From contig CAYZGO010000020.1 of assembly GCA_964478075.1 (NCBI GenBank), forward strand, positions 1-64,000: a DNA stretch of 64,000 nt. Direction: 5' to 3'. The notes below the pieces were generated by a model. It did not search any database. It saw only the letters and a list, made by a program, of their open reading frames with translations, and had not been told where the DNA came from. This DNA is from DAOUEX01 sp034430235 (GTDB taxonomy: Bacteria > Chloroflexota > Anaerolineae > UBA2200). A program made the position numbers and the translations under genes. Positions 37,187 through 46,933 of the stretch are shown here, piece after piece. The number at the start of each line of letters is the position of its first letter. The first letter of the stretch is position 1.

Positions 37187-38428
37187 ATGAACATACTTGA
37201 GAGTATTCGCCTGGCCATGCGTGGGCTATCAGCCAACAAGATGCGTTCTGCGCTGACGATGTTGGGCATCATTATCGGCGTCGGGGCGGTGATCGGTCTT
37301 TTGTCCATTGGCCAGGGGGCGCAGGCAGCCATAACTGAGCAGATACAAGGCATTGGCTCCAATCTGATTTTTGTCATACCTGGTGCCTTCAGACAAGGCG
37401 GCGTCTCCTTCGGCATGGGCAGCCTGGCCAGTTTGACATCGGATGATGCCGAGGCCATCGCCGATCCGTTTAACTGCCCAGATGTCATTGCTGTTGCGCC
37501 CGAACTGACACGCAGTGCGCAAATTGTCTATCGGAATCAGAATGCCAACAGCAGTGTGGTGGGCACGACGCCGGATTATGCCTTTGTGCGTAAGGTTGAG
37601 GTGGAGCAGGGTCACTTCTTCAGCACGCAGGAACTGGTTTCGTCAGCGCGGGTGGCAGTGCTTGGCGGCCGTTTGGCTGTTGATCTGTTTGATGTGGAGA
37701 GCCCTATTGGAACGACGATCCGGATTAATCGGATTCCGTTCCGGGTTATTGGCGTCCTTGCGGAGCGTGGAGGGCCTGGCGGTGGGGGCGGCAGTGATGA
37801 TTCGGTCTTTGTGCCCATCTCGACCGCACAGACTCGTCTCTTTGGCAGCGTCATGGCCAGGGGGGGCGGCAGAGCGGTTTCGATCATCAGTGCTTCGGCC
37901 ATAGATGAGGAGCGCATGGACTCCGCCATCGAGCAAATCACCCAAGTGCTGCGCCAACGGCACGGAATCCAGTATCAGGAAGACGACTTTACCGTCACAA
38001 GCCAGAAGGATATCCTGGACATGTTGAACCAGATCACTGACATCCTGACTATCTTCCTGGGAGCAATTGCAGCCATTTCACTGCTGGTGGGAGGGATAGG
38101 GATTATGAACATCATGCTGGTCTCTGTGACGGAGCGAACGCGTGAGATCGGCATCCGCAAGGCGGTAGGAGCAAAAAGGCGTGATATCATGATACAGTTT
38201 CTGATTGAAGCTGTCGTGCTGAGTGTTATTGGCGGCGTGATGGGCATTGGCTTCGGCGCTCTGGTGGCCGCTATAGTTAACTCGACGGGCGTCCTTATCA
38301 CCAAGGTATCAGTCCAGGCCGTTATCCTGGCGGTGACTTTCTCTCTGACTGTGGGTCTTTTCTTTGGTCTATACCCGGCGACCCGTGCGGCCAACCTTAA
38401 TCCCATAGACGCGTTGCGTTATGAGTAG
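37187..38428 (+). CDS. MacB/FtsX-family ABC transporter permease
   Basis: This 413-residue permease has the MacB periplasmic-core domain after the first helix (MRSALTMLGIIIGVGAVIG) and three C-terminal helices of the FtsX domain (IFLGAIAAISLLVGGIGIMN; VTERTREIGIRKAVGAKRRD; VTFSLTVGLFFGLYPATRAA). It belongs to the type that uses a stand-alone ATPase and works with the preceding adaptor. A diverged copy of nucleotides 38291-38380 reappears at 46934-47023 after the glycosyltransferase island. Confidence 0.92.
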   Translation: MNILESIRLAMRGLSANKMRSALTMLGIIIGVGAVIGLLSIGQGAQAAITEQIQGIGSNLIFVIPGAFRQGGVSFGMGSLASLTSDDAEAIADPFNCPDVIAVAPELTRSAQIVYRNQNANSSVVGTTPDYAFVRKVEVEQGHFFSTQELVSSARVAVLGGRLAVDLFDVESPIGTTIRINRIPFRVIGVLAERGGPGGGGGSDDSVFVPISTAQTRLFGSVMARGGGRAVSIISASAIDEERMDSAIEQITQVLRQRHGIQYQEDDFTVTSQKDILDMLNQITDILTIFLGAIAAISLLVGGIGIMNIMLVSVTERTREIGIRKAVGAKRRDIMIQFLIEAVVLSVIGGVMGIGFGALVAAIVNSTGVLITKVSVQAVILAVTFSLTVGLFFGLYPATRAANLNPIDALRYE

Positions 38429-38458
38429 TTGCGCGGCATGAGGTGAGGAGATAGCGGT

Positions 38459-41400
38459 TTGGTCCTCTCTAATATATGCCCAACGGCAATGAGCTGGATT
38501 CACAATCCGAAGAGGCTTTGGGACAGGTTTACGAACCCACGGGGCTGGGTTCCCCTCGGCCTTTTCCTTCTCGCTTTGTTTCCGCGCCTTCTCTCCCTGA
38601 ACGCTTTCATCACCTGGGACGAGCCCATGTGGACCTACCGCTCCATCAGGTTCCTGGCGGCGTTGCTCAGGGGGGACTTTGGTGGGACCTTCTTGGTCGG
38701 CCATCCGGGCGTCATCACCATGATATGCGGGGCTACGGGCATAGCTGTGCGGCGTTTCGTGTTGGGCTATGGTTCGGCGGATTTTAGCTGGCTGAGCGGC
38801 TTGCCGTCGTTAGGTCCCTGGGATGTGGAGGCCCTGCGGAGGTTGGCCCCTTTCCTCCCGGCAGCCAAGCTGCCGATGGCCGTGCTCAATGCGGCCTGCG
38901 TAGTGGGCATCTACTCCCTCGCCAAGCGGCTTTTTGACGCCAGGGCGGCCTTCCTCGCTGTCCTATTCCTAGCTCTTGACCCTTTCCACCTTGCCCTGTC
39001 CCGCGTCCTGCACATTGATGCTCCAGCGGCTAACTTTATGATCCTTTCAGTGCTGAGCCTGCTCCTCTACCTGCGTCACTGCTCGCGCCCTTACCTCCTC
39101 CTCTCCGGAGCCCTGGCTGGCCTGGCTTTCCTGAGCAAGTCATATTCGCTTTTCCTTGTTCCCTTCACTGGCCTTCTCTTAGCTGCGGCCTGCTGGGTAA
39201 AGCAAAGGCATCTGCGAGAAGCAGCTCTTCCGTTTGCCCTTTGGGGCGTTGGCGCAGCCCTCACCTTCTTCGCTCTCTGGCCGGCCATGTGGGTCGATCC
39301 CATAAGCACCGTCCGGGGTGTGCTTGATACTGCCTTCGGCTATGCAGCCACCCCCTACGCGACCTCCAAGTTCTTCCTCGGGAAGGTTGTGGACGATCCC
39401 GGCCCCCTGTTTTATCTCATTGCGGTGGCCTTCCGCACAACGCCCCTTGTCTGGTTGGGCTTACTGGCAATAATCCCCTACCGATGTGCGGATCTACGAA
39501 TCCACGATACTCACCCCGGCCCTTCTCCACGCCAAACTATGGCTTCAAGGCAGTTTGGGATAATCGCCCTCCTCGTGTATGCTTGTTTCTTTGTGGCCTT
39601 TGTAGGCCTGGGAGCCAAGAAGTTCGATCGCTACACGCTGCCCGCCATCCTTGCACTGGACATCGTGGCCGCAGTAGGGCTTGCCCAGCTGACCGAGAGG
39701 TCGACTCGACGGGTCCTTGTGGTCTCGCTCTCTGTAGCTCTCATCATCCAGGGGGCTTTCGTCCTCTCCTATCACCCCTACTACCTCGCCTACTACAACC
39801 CTCTCCTGAGCGGCGCACGCCTGGCCCCCAAGGTTCTCCCGATGGGCTGGGGCGAGGGCATGGACCTGGCAGCCGATTATCTGAACCGAAAGGAGAATGC
39901 GGGGGAACTCTCAGTCGCCACATGGGGCATCCCGGGCTTTGCCCCCTTATTCGAAGGGAGGGTGGAAAGCTTAACAGAACGCGGTCTGGCAACCACGGAT
40001 TATGCCCTCCTCTACATCAGTGACGTGCAGCAGCACTACGCCGACATCAATGCATTTCGTGGCCAACAGCCCGAGCACGTGGTCCGCGTCCGTGGCATTG
40101 ACTACGTTTGGATATACCCTAATACTGAGCATGCAGAGTTGGCCTCCTATCTCCAGAGCTGGGTCGGTCCCGACGACGTGGTCTTGCTCGATACTCTCTC
40201 GCCTGTCATTAGGCATTACCAAATGCCCTGTCACATCATTGATAGTCAGAGCGAGGCCGAGGTGGTGGTGAGACTGACGGACATCGCTGCTGACCATCAG
40301 CGCCTCTGGTACGTCGCTTATCCCGAGGGCGATCCGAAGGGTTGGATTGATTACCAGTTAAGCGCCCACGCCCTGCTGGTCGAACGGAGGACCTTCCCTC
40401 ACGTTACCGCCTCCTGCTACTTCCTTCCACCCCATCCCACGTTCGGCGTCACTTCTATCCAAGCCGACCCGAACGTCAACTTCGGCAGTCGGCTGCGACT
40501 TACTGGCTACGGATTCGCCGAGGACGTCATCGAGTACAGAAAAAAGCTGGGAGTAACACTTCGCTGGCAGGCCCAGCAGGGGATTGAGGAGAACTATGCC
40601 CTATCCCTGCGCGTGGTAGACGACGAGGGGCACCCCTGGGCCCAGGAGGATAGATGGCTGCTGAATTCGTCCGGCCTCCCGAGTTCCGCCTGGGAGGCGG
40701 GCGAGAGGAGCGAGGAACGCCATCTCCTGACCATCCCTCCGGGCATCCCTCCGGGCTGCTACGAGGTGAAGGCGATCGTTTATCAAACGGATACGCTGGA
40801 GAAGGTGGTCATCCTGGACGCAATGGGGATGCCGAGGGGCATGGAGTATATTCTGGGCACCATTTCGGTGGCCAGCGCCACCGCTCCGCGAACACTCGGG
40901 GAACTGGGCATCCCTCACGCTCTGAGCTGCAATTTCAACGGTCAGGTGGAGCTTCTGGGCTACGGCCTGTCCGCCGATCAGGTGCGCTCGGGAGATACTT
41001 TGGGACTGATCCTCTTCTGGCGGGCGCTGCGCTCGATGGAGCAAGATTACACACTTCTTCTCGAGCTTAGGGACGGGGCAGGCTACATCTGGACGGAAGC
41101 GAGGTTCCTCCTTGCCAACGAGTGGTATCCCACCAGTCACTGGCAACCAGGAGAGATCCTGCGGGTTCCTTCTGATCTGCTTATTGATGGTGCCGTCCCT
41201 CCGGGCCGCTATTGGCTGTTCGTCAATCTGCTCGATGGCGATGGCAAGAGCCTGGTCGAAGACGGATTCTGTATCGCTGAGCTAAGGATCGAGGGCAGGG
41301 AGCACCTCTTCACTGAACCCAAGATCGGGTTCCCCTTGCGGGTGAGAATCGCTGAAAGTGTGGCCCTCATCGGCTACGACCTCGACCGGACGAGCGTTGA

Positions 41401-41758
41401 GCCAGGCGGCACTATGCGTTTGACCCTTTACTGGCGGGCCCTGGCGAGGATGGAGACAAGCTACACTGTCTTCACTCACCTCCTCGATGCTGAAGGCCAC
41501 ATTCGAGGGCAAAGGGATAGCGCGCCCTGTGGTGGGGCTTGCCCGACGACGAGCTGGCTCGAAGGAGAGGTCGTCACCGACGAATACGATATTGTGGTGG
41601 ACCCCGACGCGCCCGCGGGTGAGTACCAGATCGAAGTAGGAATGTACGATCCGAAGACGATGCGCCGTCTTCCTGCTTTCGACGACGCGGGGAGGCGCTT
41701 GAGCGATGATCGCATCCTGGTCGGATCCAAGATAATCGTGGAGAGTCGGAGAAAGTAG
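38459..41758 (+). CDS. GT39-like membrane glycosyltransferase with three C-terminal beta-sandwich modules
   Basis: This 1099-residue protein is PMT/ArnT-like. Its multi-pass N-terminal half (residues ~25-450) has an acidic motif in the first outside loop (FITWDEPMW), the catalytic-site pattern of GT39-type lipid-phosphate-sugar-using enzymes. The C-terminal third has three related beta-sandwich modules (TGYGFAEDVIEYRKKLGVTL; LGYGLSADQVRSGDTLGLIL; IGYDLDRTSVEPGGTMRLTL), each with an (F/Y)WRAL-like strand. The start is TTG 38459 behind GGTGAGGAG; ATG 38489 is the alternative. It shares its architecture with the gene at 44021, so the two are paralogues in one island. Confidence 0.83.
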   Translation: MVLSNICPTAMSWIHNPKRLWDRFTNPRGWVPLGLFLLALFPRLLSLNAFITWDEPMWTYRSIRFLAALLRGDFGGTFLVGHPGVITMICGATGIAVRRFVLGYGSADFSWLSGLPSLGPWDVEALRRLAPFLPAAKLPMAVLNAACVVGIYSLAKRLFDARAAFLAVLFLALDPFHLALSRVLHIDAPAANFMILSVLSLLLYLRHCSRPYLLLSGALAGLAFLSKSYSLFLVPFTGLLLAAACWVKQRHLREAALPFALWGVGAALTFFALWPAMWVDPISTVRGVLDTAFGYAATPYATSKFFLGKVVDDPGPLFYLIAVAFRTTPLVWLGLLAIIPYRCADLRIHDTHPGPSPRQTMASRQFGIIALLVYACFFVAFVGLGAKKFDRYTLPAILALDIVAAVGLAQLTERSTRRVLVVSLSVALIIQGAFVLSYHPYYLAYYNPLLSGARLAPKVLPMGWGEGMDLAADYLNRKENAGELSVATWGIPGFAPLFEGRVESLTERGLATTDYALLYISDVQQHYADINAFRGQQPEHVVRVRGIDYVWIYPNTEHAELASYLQSWVGPDDVVLLDTLSPVIRHYQMPCHIIDSQSEAEVVVRLTDIAADHQRLWYVAYPEGDPKGWIDYQLSAHALLVERRTFPHVTASCYFLPPHPTFGVTSIQADPNVNFGSRLRLTGYGFAEDVIEYRKKLGVTLRWQAQQGIEENYALSLRVVDDEGHPWAQEDRWLLNSSGLPSSAWEAGERSEERHLLTIPPGIPPGCYEVKAIVYQTDTLEKVVILDAMGMPRGMEYILGTISVASATAPRTLGELGIPHALSCNFNGQVELLGYGLSADQVRSGDTLGLILFWRALRSMEQDYTLLLELRDGAGYIWTEARFLLANEWYPTSHWQPGEILRVPSDLLIDGAVPPGRYWLFVNLLDGDGKSLVEDGFCIAELRIEGREHLFTEPKIGFPLRVRIAESVALIGYDLDRTSVEPGGTMRLTLYWRALARMETSYTVFTHLLDAEGHIRGQRDSAPCGGACPTTSWLEGEVVTDEYDIVVDPDAPAGEYQIEVGMYDPKTMRRLPAFDDAGRRLSDDRILVGSKIIVESRRK

Positions 41759-41891
41759 CCATGGCAAGGTTAAGCTTGGGCGCTCGGCTGTCGCTCCCGG
41801 CTGGGAAGACGAACAGATTGGCCTCGACAGTCATGGCGACCAGCGTGTTGCCGCATGCGAGAGAATCCTGGCTACTCAAGGGGAAGCGTTA

Positions 41892-42860
41892 GTGGGCAAA
41901 GGAAGGCTGCGAAGCCAGTGGTTGATCTCTGGCCTGAAAATCTGCTTCAGTTTGGGCCTGTTGGCCCTTATTTTGAAGCAGATTGGTTGGGAACAGACCT
42001 GGGAGTCGCTGCGGGGGGTGCAGCTCTCGTATCTCGTGGCGGCCTTTGGCTTGTACCTGGTGGGCATCGCCGTCAGAGCCTATCGTTGGCAGATTTTGCT
42101 CGCCGCGCTGGGGATGAAGGTGCCGCTTTCCCGGCTGACAGCGCTCTACTTCATCGGCACCTTCTTCAATAGCTTCCTGCCGACGGGCATCGGAGGAGAT
42201 ATGGTGCGGGTCTACGAGCTCGCTAAGCAGAGCGAGAGGCCCGCTGAGTCGTTCGGCACGGTACTGGTGGACCGGGCGACTGGTCTTCTCGTCCTCTTCT
42301 TGATGGCTTTGGCAGCACTCGTCTTTAGCTACCGATTGATCGCGCCTGAGGTAACGGCAGCCATTGTGCTTCTCTCCCTGATAGGTTGGGGCGGCGCGGC
42401 TCTCGTTTTTCAGCGGGACTGGCTGGAAAAGTGGGGCCTTCTCCGGATCGTGGCCAAAATAAAGCAGCTTGAGAAGGTCTATGAGTCGGTATATGCCTGC
42501 GGTCTCACAGCCAGTGGCGGGGCGCTGGCCGTCTCCCTCGTTTTCAACGCCTTGCTCATCGCCGTCAACTACCTCATCGCCCTCTCGCTGGGGGTGAGGA
42601 TTTCTCTCTGCTATTTCTTCCTCTTCATCCCCATCATCTCCTTTCTGCTCGTCTTGCCGGTTTCCCTGAGCGGGTTAGGAGTGCGGGAGGGGGGATACGT
42701 CTATCTTTTTGCCCAGGCGGGCGTCCTACCACCCCTGGCTCTGACCATGTCGCTTGCCTTTTATGCGTTGAACGTAGCCACCGGCTGCATTGGCGGGATA
42801 ATCTATGCTCTTGAGGGAGCGCGCGGCCTCCGGGCGAAGAGACCACAGAGTGATGCTTGA
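41892..42860 (+). CDS. Lysylphosphatidylglycerol-synthase-TM/AglD-like membrane protein
   Basis: This 322-residue protein of about eight membrane helices belongs to the UPF0104 / LPG_synthase_TM family (VRAYRWQILLAALG; FFNSFLPTGIGGDMVRVYEL; GLGVREGGYVYLFAQAG). Members take part in lipid-linked glycan or lipid transfer. It starts at GTG 41892 behind GGGGAAGCG. A 43-codon frame in the preceding gap (41761-41892) is probably not a gene. A 7-bp hairpin (AGTGCGC/GCGCACT, 42894-42911) follows the stop. Confidence 0.85.
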   Translation: MGKGRLRSQWLISGLKICFSLGLLALILKQIGWEQTWESLRGVQLSYLVAAFGLYLVGIAVRAYRWQILLAALGMKVPLSRLTALYFIGTFFNSFLPTGIGGDMVRVYELAKQSERPAESFGTVLVDRATGLLVLFLMALAALVFSYRLIAPEVTAAIVLLSLIGWGGAALVFQRDWLEKWGLLRIVAKIKQLEKVYESVYACGLTASGGALAVSLVFNALLIAVNYLIALSLGVRISLCYFFLFIPIISFLLVLPVSLSGLGVREGGYVYLFAQAGVLPPLALTMSLAFYALNVATGCIGGIIYALEGARGLRAKRPQSDA

Positions 42861-42958
42861 TGACACCTTTGCGTCCTCTGTAATGCTGTAGCCAGTGCGC
42901 CTCAGCGCACTTGACATCTTAGCCTCGGAATCAAATCTGAGGCTGCAGAGGTGAGGAG

Positions 42959-43897
42959 ATGGAGCTTTCGATTGTCATCCCAGTTTTCAATGAGCAAGAG
43001 AACATTGGCCCCCTGTATCTCCAGCTCAAGGAAGCCCTGGAGGGGCTGGGACGGAGCTACGAGATCATTGTCGTGGACGACGGCAGCGCCGACCGCAGCT
43101 TCGCCCTCCTCAAGGAGCTGCACGAGCGGGACGAGCACCTCAAGGTGATCCGCTTCCGCCGCAATTTCGGACAGACGGCCGCCTTCGCCGCTGGCTTCGA
43201 TCATTCCCAGGGCGACGTAGTGGTCACCATAGACGCTGACCTCCAGAACGACCCCGCCGACATTACGCTCCTCTTGGAGAAGATTGAGGAGGGATGCGAC
43301 GTGGTCAGCGGTTGGCGGGTGAAACGCCAGGATCCCTTCCTAACCCGCCGTTTCCCCTCTATGGTCGCCAACTGGCTGATCTCCCAGGTCACTGGGGTTC
43401 ACCTGCACGACTACGGTTGCTCGCTCAAAGCCTATCGTCGTGAAGTGATCGAAGGCGTGCAGCTCTACGGAGAATTGCACCGCTTCATTCCCGCTCTGGC
43501 CAGCTGGATGGGCGTTTCGGTGGCGGAGGTTTCCGTTCGTCACCATCCGCGGCGCTTCGGCCGGTCCAAATACGGTCTCTCCCGCACTGCCAAAGTGCTT
43601 TTGGATCTCATTACGGTGCGTTTTCTGCTCAGCTACTCCACCCGTCCTATTCACATCTTCGGCGGGCTGGGGCTGACGGGCTTTGCCCTGGGCATTGCTT
43701 TTGCGGCCTATCTTTCCTTCGTCAAATTTGCTCTTGGCCAGGACATCGGCGGCCGCCCTCTTCTGCACCTGTCCATACTCCTTATGCTGTTGGGGGTACA
43801 ACTGATAAGCATGGGACTTTTGGGGGAATTGGTGGTGCGCACCTATTATGAAGCGCTGGGCAAGCCCATCTATACGGTGAGGGAGATACTGGATTAA
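42959..43897 (+). CDS. GT2 polyprenyl-phosphate glycosyltransferase (GtrB/DPM1-like)
   Basis: This 312-residue enzyme has a GT-A catalytic domain (LSIVIPVFNEQENIGPL; IIVVDDGSADRSF; TIDADLQNDPADI with the DxD-type site) and two C-terminal membrane helices (~230-300). It should load a sugar onto polyprenyl phosphate, giving the lipid-linked donor used by GT39/GT-C enzymes such as its two neighbours. A GAGGTGAGGAG site lies directly before the ATG. Confidence 0.92.
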   Translation: MELSIVIPVFNEQENIGPLYLQLKEALEGLGRSYEIIVVDDGSADRSFALLKELHERDEHLKVIRFRRNFGQTAAFAAGFDHSQGDVVVTIDADLQNDPADITLLLEKIEEGCDVVSGWRVKRQDPFLTRRFPSMVANWLISQVTGVHLHDYGCSLKAYRREVIEGVQLYGELHRFIPALASWMGVSVAEVSVRHHPRRFGRSKYGLSRTAKVLLDLITVRFLLSYSTRPIHIFGGLGLTGFALGIAFAAYLSFVKFALGQDIGGRPLLHLSILLMLLGVQLISMGLLGELVVRTYYEALGKPIYTVREILD

Positions 43898-43932
43898 CAG
43901 TGCCTAACAAAACTCACTGCAGAGGCCGAAGT

Positions 43933-43979
43933 CCGCAGAGATACTTCCAAATTCTCTGCGCTCTCAGCGTGCTCTGCGG
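43933..43979. repeat. Inverted repeat with CTCTGCG words
   Basis: CCGCAGAG (43933-43940) is the exact complement of CTCTGCGG (43972-43979), with an extra CTCTGCG at 43954-43960. This wording resembles dispersed intergenic repeats; no T-tract follows. Confidence 0.4.
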
Positions 43980-44020
43980 TTTTGATAGGTGTTCTAAGCG
44001 CAAGAGGGGGGAGTTCGCTA

Positions 44021-46852
44021 GTGGGAAAGGTATCGCTGGTTAAGAAGCATGGCAATCTCATCGCCATAGCCATCCTCGTCTTGGGATTGGTTTTCTACCT
44101 CTACCGCATTGACCGATGGTTCATGGATGACGACGAGGGCGGCTTCTGCTATGCTGCTTGGCGCGTCTCCGAGGGAGAGGTCCCCTATCGCGACTTTCTG
44201 ACCGAACAGGTCCCTCTTTTCCTCTACTGGGGCGGCGCCGTAGTCCGGCTCTTTGGACCGTCTGTCATGGCCTTGCGCTACGCTACTGTGCTGACGACGC
44301 TGATCGCCGCCTACTTCATGTACCTTGTGGCCAATAAGGTGTTTGGCTACCGCGTAGCTTTGCTCAGCCTCCCGCTGTTCCTCATGCACCAGGAGATCTA
44401 TCTCATCGCTCGCTTCTTCCGCCCAGAGGCATACATGCTCCTCTTCAGCGCGCTGAGCGCGTATACCTTCGTGCGTGTGTACCCAGGCCGGCGCTGGGGC
44501 TTGTTCCTTTCAGGAACGCTGTCCGGACTCGCCATGCTTTTCAAACTGTTTGCGGTGCTGCCGGCAGCCGGCTGTGGTCTGTTCATCTTGAATCGGTGGT
44601 ACCGCTCGGGGGAAAGGCGCTTGATTGGCGACCTCCTGGCGCTGACAGCCGGCTTCTGCGCGACCACAGGGACGGTGTTTGTCGCTTTCCAGGTGAACCA
44701 CCCAGCGTTCCTCACCGCTGTGTTCAAGCTCCACGTCATGCAGGGGGCCGAGCTCAGCCGCTTGCAGGTACTAGCCAAGGGATTCAAGTTCTACTGGGGC
44801 TACCTCATAGGTAATCCGGTCTTCTTACTGCTGGCGATGCTCGGCGCGGCAAGCGCTGTGACTACGCAAGCAGACATCAGCCAATTCTACGCCTGGCAGA
44901 TACCTACAGCGGCCGCTTTCCTCATGCTGTCGCGTAGCCTACAAGATCGCCATCTTGTGTACCTGCTGCCTGCGCTATGCGCGTTGGCGGCCGTATCGCT
45001 GGAGCGCATCCTGGCCGGTGAGCTTTTGCCTCTGGCTGTGCGGCAGAGCGGTGATCAGATCAAAGCCGGCGCCAGGAGGTGGCTTTGGCTGGCGTTGGGC
45101 GTCTCCGCAACTGTATTCACCCTCTGGCCCTTCTGGCGCGGGGACATGGAAGTGGCTGGCTGGGAAGATCTGGAAACTCAGCAACTGACTCAATACGTCC
45201 AGGCACATACGGACACTGATGACATCGTGCTGTGCGACTACCTGGAACTCAACTTCCACCCTTTGAGGAGGAGCACCTACCTCGGCGCTGGTCTCTCCGG
45301 TGTTGCGACCTCCAGTGGTCGGATCACCGGGGCGGCGCTGATCAATGAGATTGAGGAGCTGGACGTGAAGATGGTGCTTATCAACACCTCTGGAGGAGCT
45401 CATCATCTTGTCAACCTGCGCGACTTCGATGCCTTCTATGGGTACGTGCAGGGCCATTTCCGATTGGTCAGTCTCTTCCATCGCTCCTATCAGACCTTTG
45501 AGGTCTACGACCGCCGCGATCTCATGCCCCTCCTTCCCAAGGCCCAGTTCGGCGGCAAGCTGGCCTTGACGGGCGCTGACTTGGGCTCGGCGACAGTTGA
45601 GGCAGGCCAGTCGCTGAGCATGACGCTGCGCTGGCGGGCCCTGCGCGCGATGGAGCGCGACTATACCGTGTCCTTGCGCCTGGTCGACGAATCGGGACAC
45701 CGCTGCAGTCAGCAGGACGTGCCTCTGCTGCGGACCTTCACCTCACGGTGGGAGGGGTCTCGAGAGATCATCGAGAAGGCCCCCACCTCCCGCTGGGCCA
45801 GTGGTGACGTGGTGATGGACGACTACCAGATGCTTGTGTCGCATGGCACCCCGCCAGGGAAGTATCGGCTGGCAGTGGTCGTCTACCACCTTGACTCCGG
45901 AGAGGTGCTCCAAGCGCTGGATGAGGATGGCAGGGCGGTGGGAACCGAGTATGTACTGGATCCAGTCAAGGTCGTGAGCCCCGATAAGCTTCCCTCCCTG
46001 GATGAGTTTGCCATCCACCGTAGCCTAATGGAAGATCTCGGAGGAGAGTTGCAATTGCTTGGCCGTGGCCCGATCGTTGAGCAGGCCCGCCCTGGCGATT
46101 CCTTGCACCTGGTTCTCTTCTGGCGGGCGCTGCGCAAGATGGAGAGCGATTGGCAGCTCCACCTTCGAGTCCGAGGCCCTGAGGGCAGCATCTTGGCTGA
46201 GGGCCAATTCGACCTCGCCAACTCCCATCACCCGACCAGCCAATGGGCAGAGGGTGAGGTGGTTCTGGGTCAATATGACCTAACCCTCGACCCTGTTGCC
46301 CCCCCAGGCCAGGTTCAGCTCACCCTTGACCTGGTGGGCAAAGTAACCGGGCAGCCATTGCTGGGACATGATTCTGTCTTCGCCAGCCTGAAGATAGAGG
46401 GCAGGAAGCGGGAATTCGCCGTGCCGGAAGCGATCCAGAACCCGCTGACAGTGAACCTGGGTAACCGCGTGATCCTCCGGGGTTACGACCTTGCTGAGAC
46501 GAGCGTCAAACCAGGCAGCGTTTTGCACCTCACGCTATACTGGCAAGCCCTGACAACAATGAAGACCAGCTACACCGTCTTCACCCACCTCTTGGATGGA
46601 GAGGGTCGGATTTGGGGCCAGAAGGACAGCGTACCGCTCCAGTGTACCTATCCGACCACAGGGTGGCTGCCTGGTGAGGTTATCGTTGATGAGTACGAGA
46701 TCGCGGTGCGGCCCGAGGCCCCGCCGGGCGAACACGTTTTGGAGATAGGCATGTACAGTGCTGCTACGTGGGAGCGTCTGCCTGTCCTTGACGAGGAAGG
46801 GCAGGAGCTTGATAACAGGATTTTCTTAACCAAAGTTATGGTGAGCAAATGA
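44021..46852 (+). CDS. GT39-like membrane glycosyltransferase, second copy
   Basis: This protein (943 residues from GTG 44021) has a multi-pass N-terminal region with the acidic loop motif WFMDDDEGGFCY and a conserved FFRPEAYM region. Three beta-sandwich modules follow, as in the gene at 38459 (LTGADLGSATVEAGQSLSMTL; LLGRGPIVEQARPGDSLHLV; LRGYDLAETSVKPGSVLHLT), ending with TSYTVFTHLLDxEG in both proteins. The frame opens with TTG at 43982, but GGGGGGAG before GTG 44021 supports the later start. It should use the polyprenyl-linked sugar made by the GT2 neighbour to decorate a surface protein or glycan. Confidence 0.82.
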   Translation: MGKVSLVKKHGNLIAIAILVLGLVFYLYRIDRWFMDDDEGGFCYAAWRVSEGEVPYRDFLTEQVPLFLYWGGAVVRLFGPSVMALRYATVLTTLIAAYFMYLVANKVFGYRVALLSLPLFLMHQEIYLIARFFRPEAYMLLFSALSAYTFVRVYPGRRWGLFLSGTLSGLAMLFKLFAVLPAAGCGLFILNRWYRSGERRLIGDLLALTAGFCATTGTVFVAFQVNHPAFLTAVFKLHVMQGAELSRLQVLAKGFKFYWGYLIGNPVFLLLAMLGAASAVTTQADISQFYAWQIPTAAAFLMLSRSLQDRHLVYLLPALCALAAVSLERILAGELLPLAVRQSGDQIKAGARRWLWLALGVSATVFTLWPFWRGDMEVAGWEDLETQQLTQYVQAHTDTDDIVLCDYLELNFHPLRRSTYLGAGLSGVATSSGRITGAALINEIEELDVKMVLINTSGGAHHLVNLRDFDAFYGYVQGHFRLVSLFHRSYQTFEVYDRRDLMPLLPKAQFGGKLALTGADLGSATVEAGQSLSMTLRWRALRAMERDYTVSLRLVDESGHRCSQQDVPLLRTFTSRWEGSREIIEKAPTSRWASGDVVMDDYQMLVSHGTPPGKYRLAVVVYHLDSGEVLQALDEDGRAVGTEYVLDPVKVVSPDKLPSLDEFAIHRSLMEDLGGELQLLGRGPIVEQARPGDSLHLVLFWRALRKMESDWQLHLRVRGPEGSILAEGQFDLANSHHPTSQWAEGEVVLGQYDLTLDPVAPPGQVQLTLDLVGKVTGQPLLGHDSVFASLKIEGRKREFAVPEAIQNPLTVNLGNRVILRGYDLAETSVKPGSVLHLTLYWQALTTMKTSYTVFTHLLDGEGRIWGQKDSVPLQCTYPTTGWLPGEVIVDEYEIAVRPEAPPGEHVLEIGMYSAATWERLPVLDEEGQELDNRIFLTKVMVSK

Positions 46853-46933
46853 AGCTTTTGTGGAAGAAGCAAATCAAAGAATCCCGTTGGCCGCTTTTTT
46901 CGCGCTGACGATTGCGTACAATATGAGACTTCT

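Noticed and set aside
41761..41892. 43-codon frame between the first GT39-like gene and the LPG-synthase-like gene
   Set aside because: It has no ribosome binding site, its start touches the previous stop by chance, and the sequence resembles no protein.
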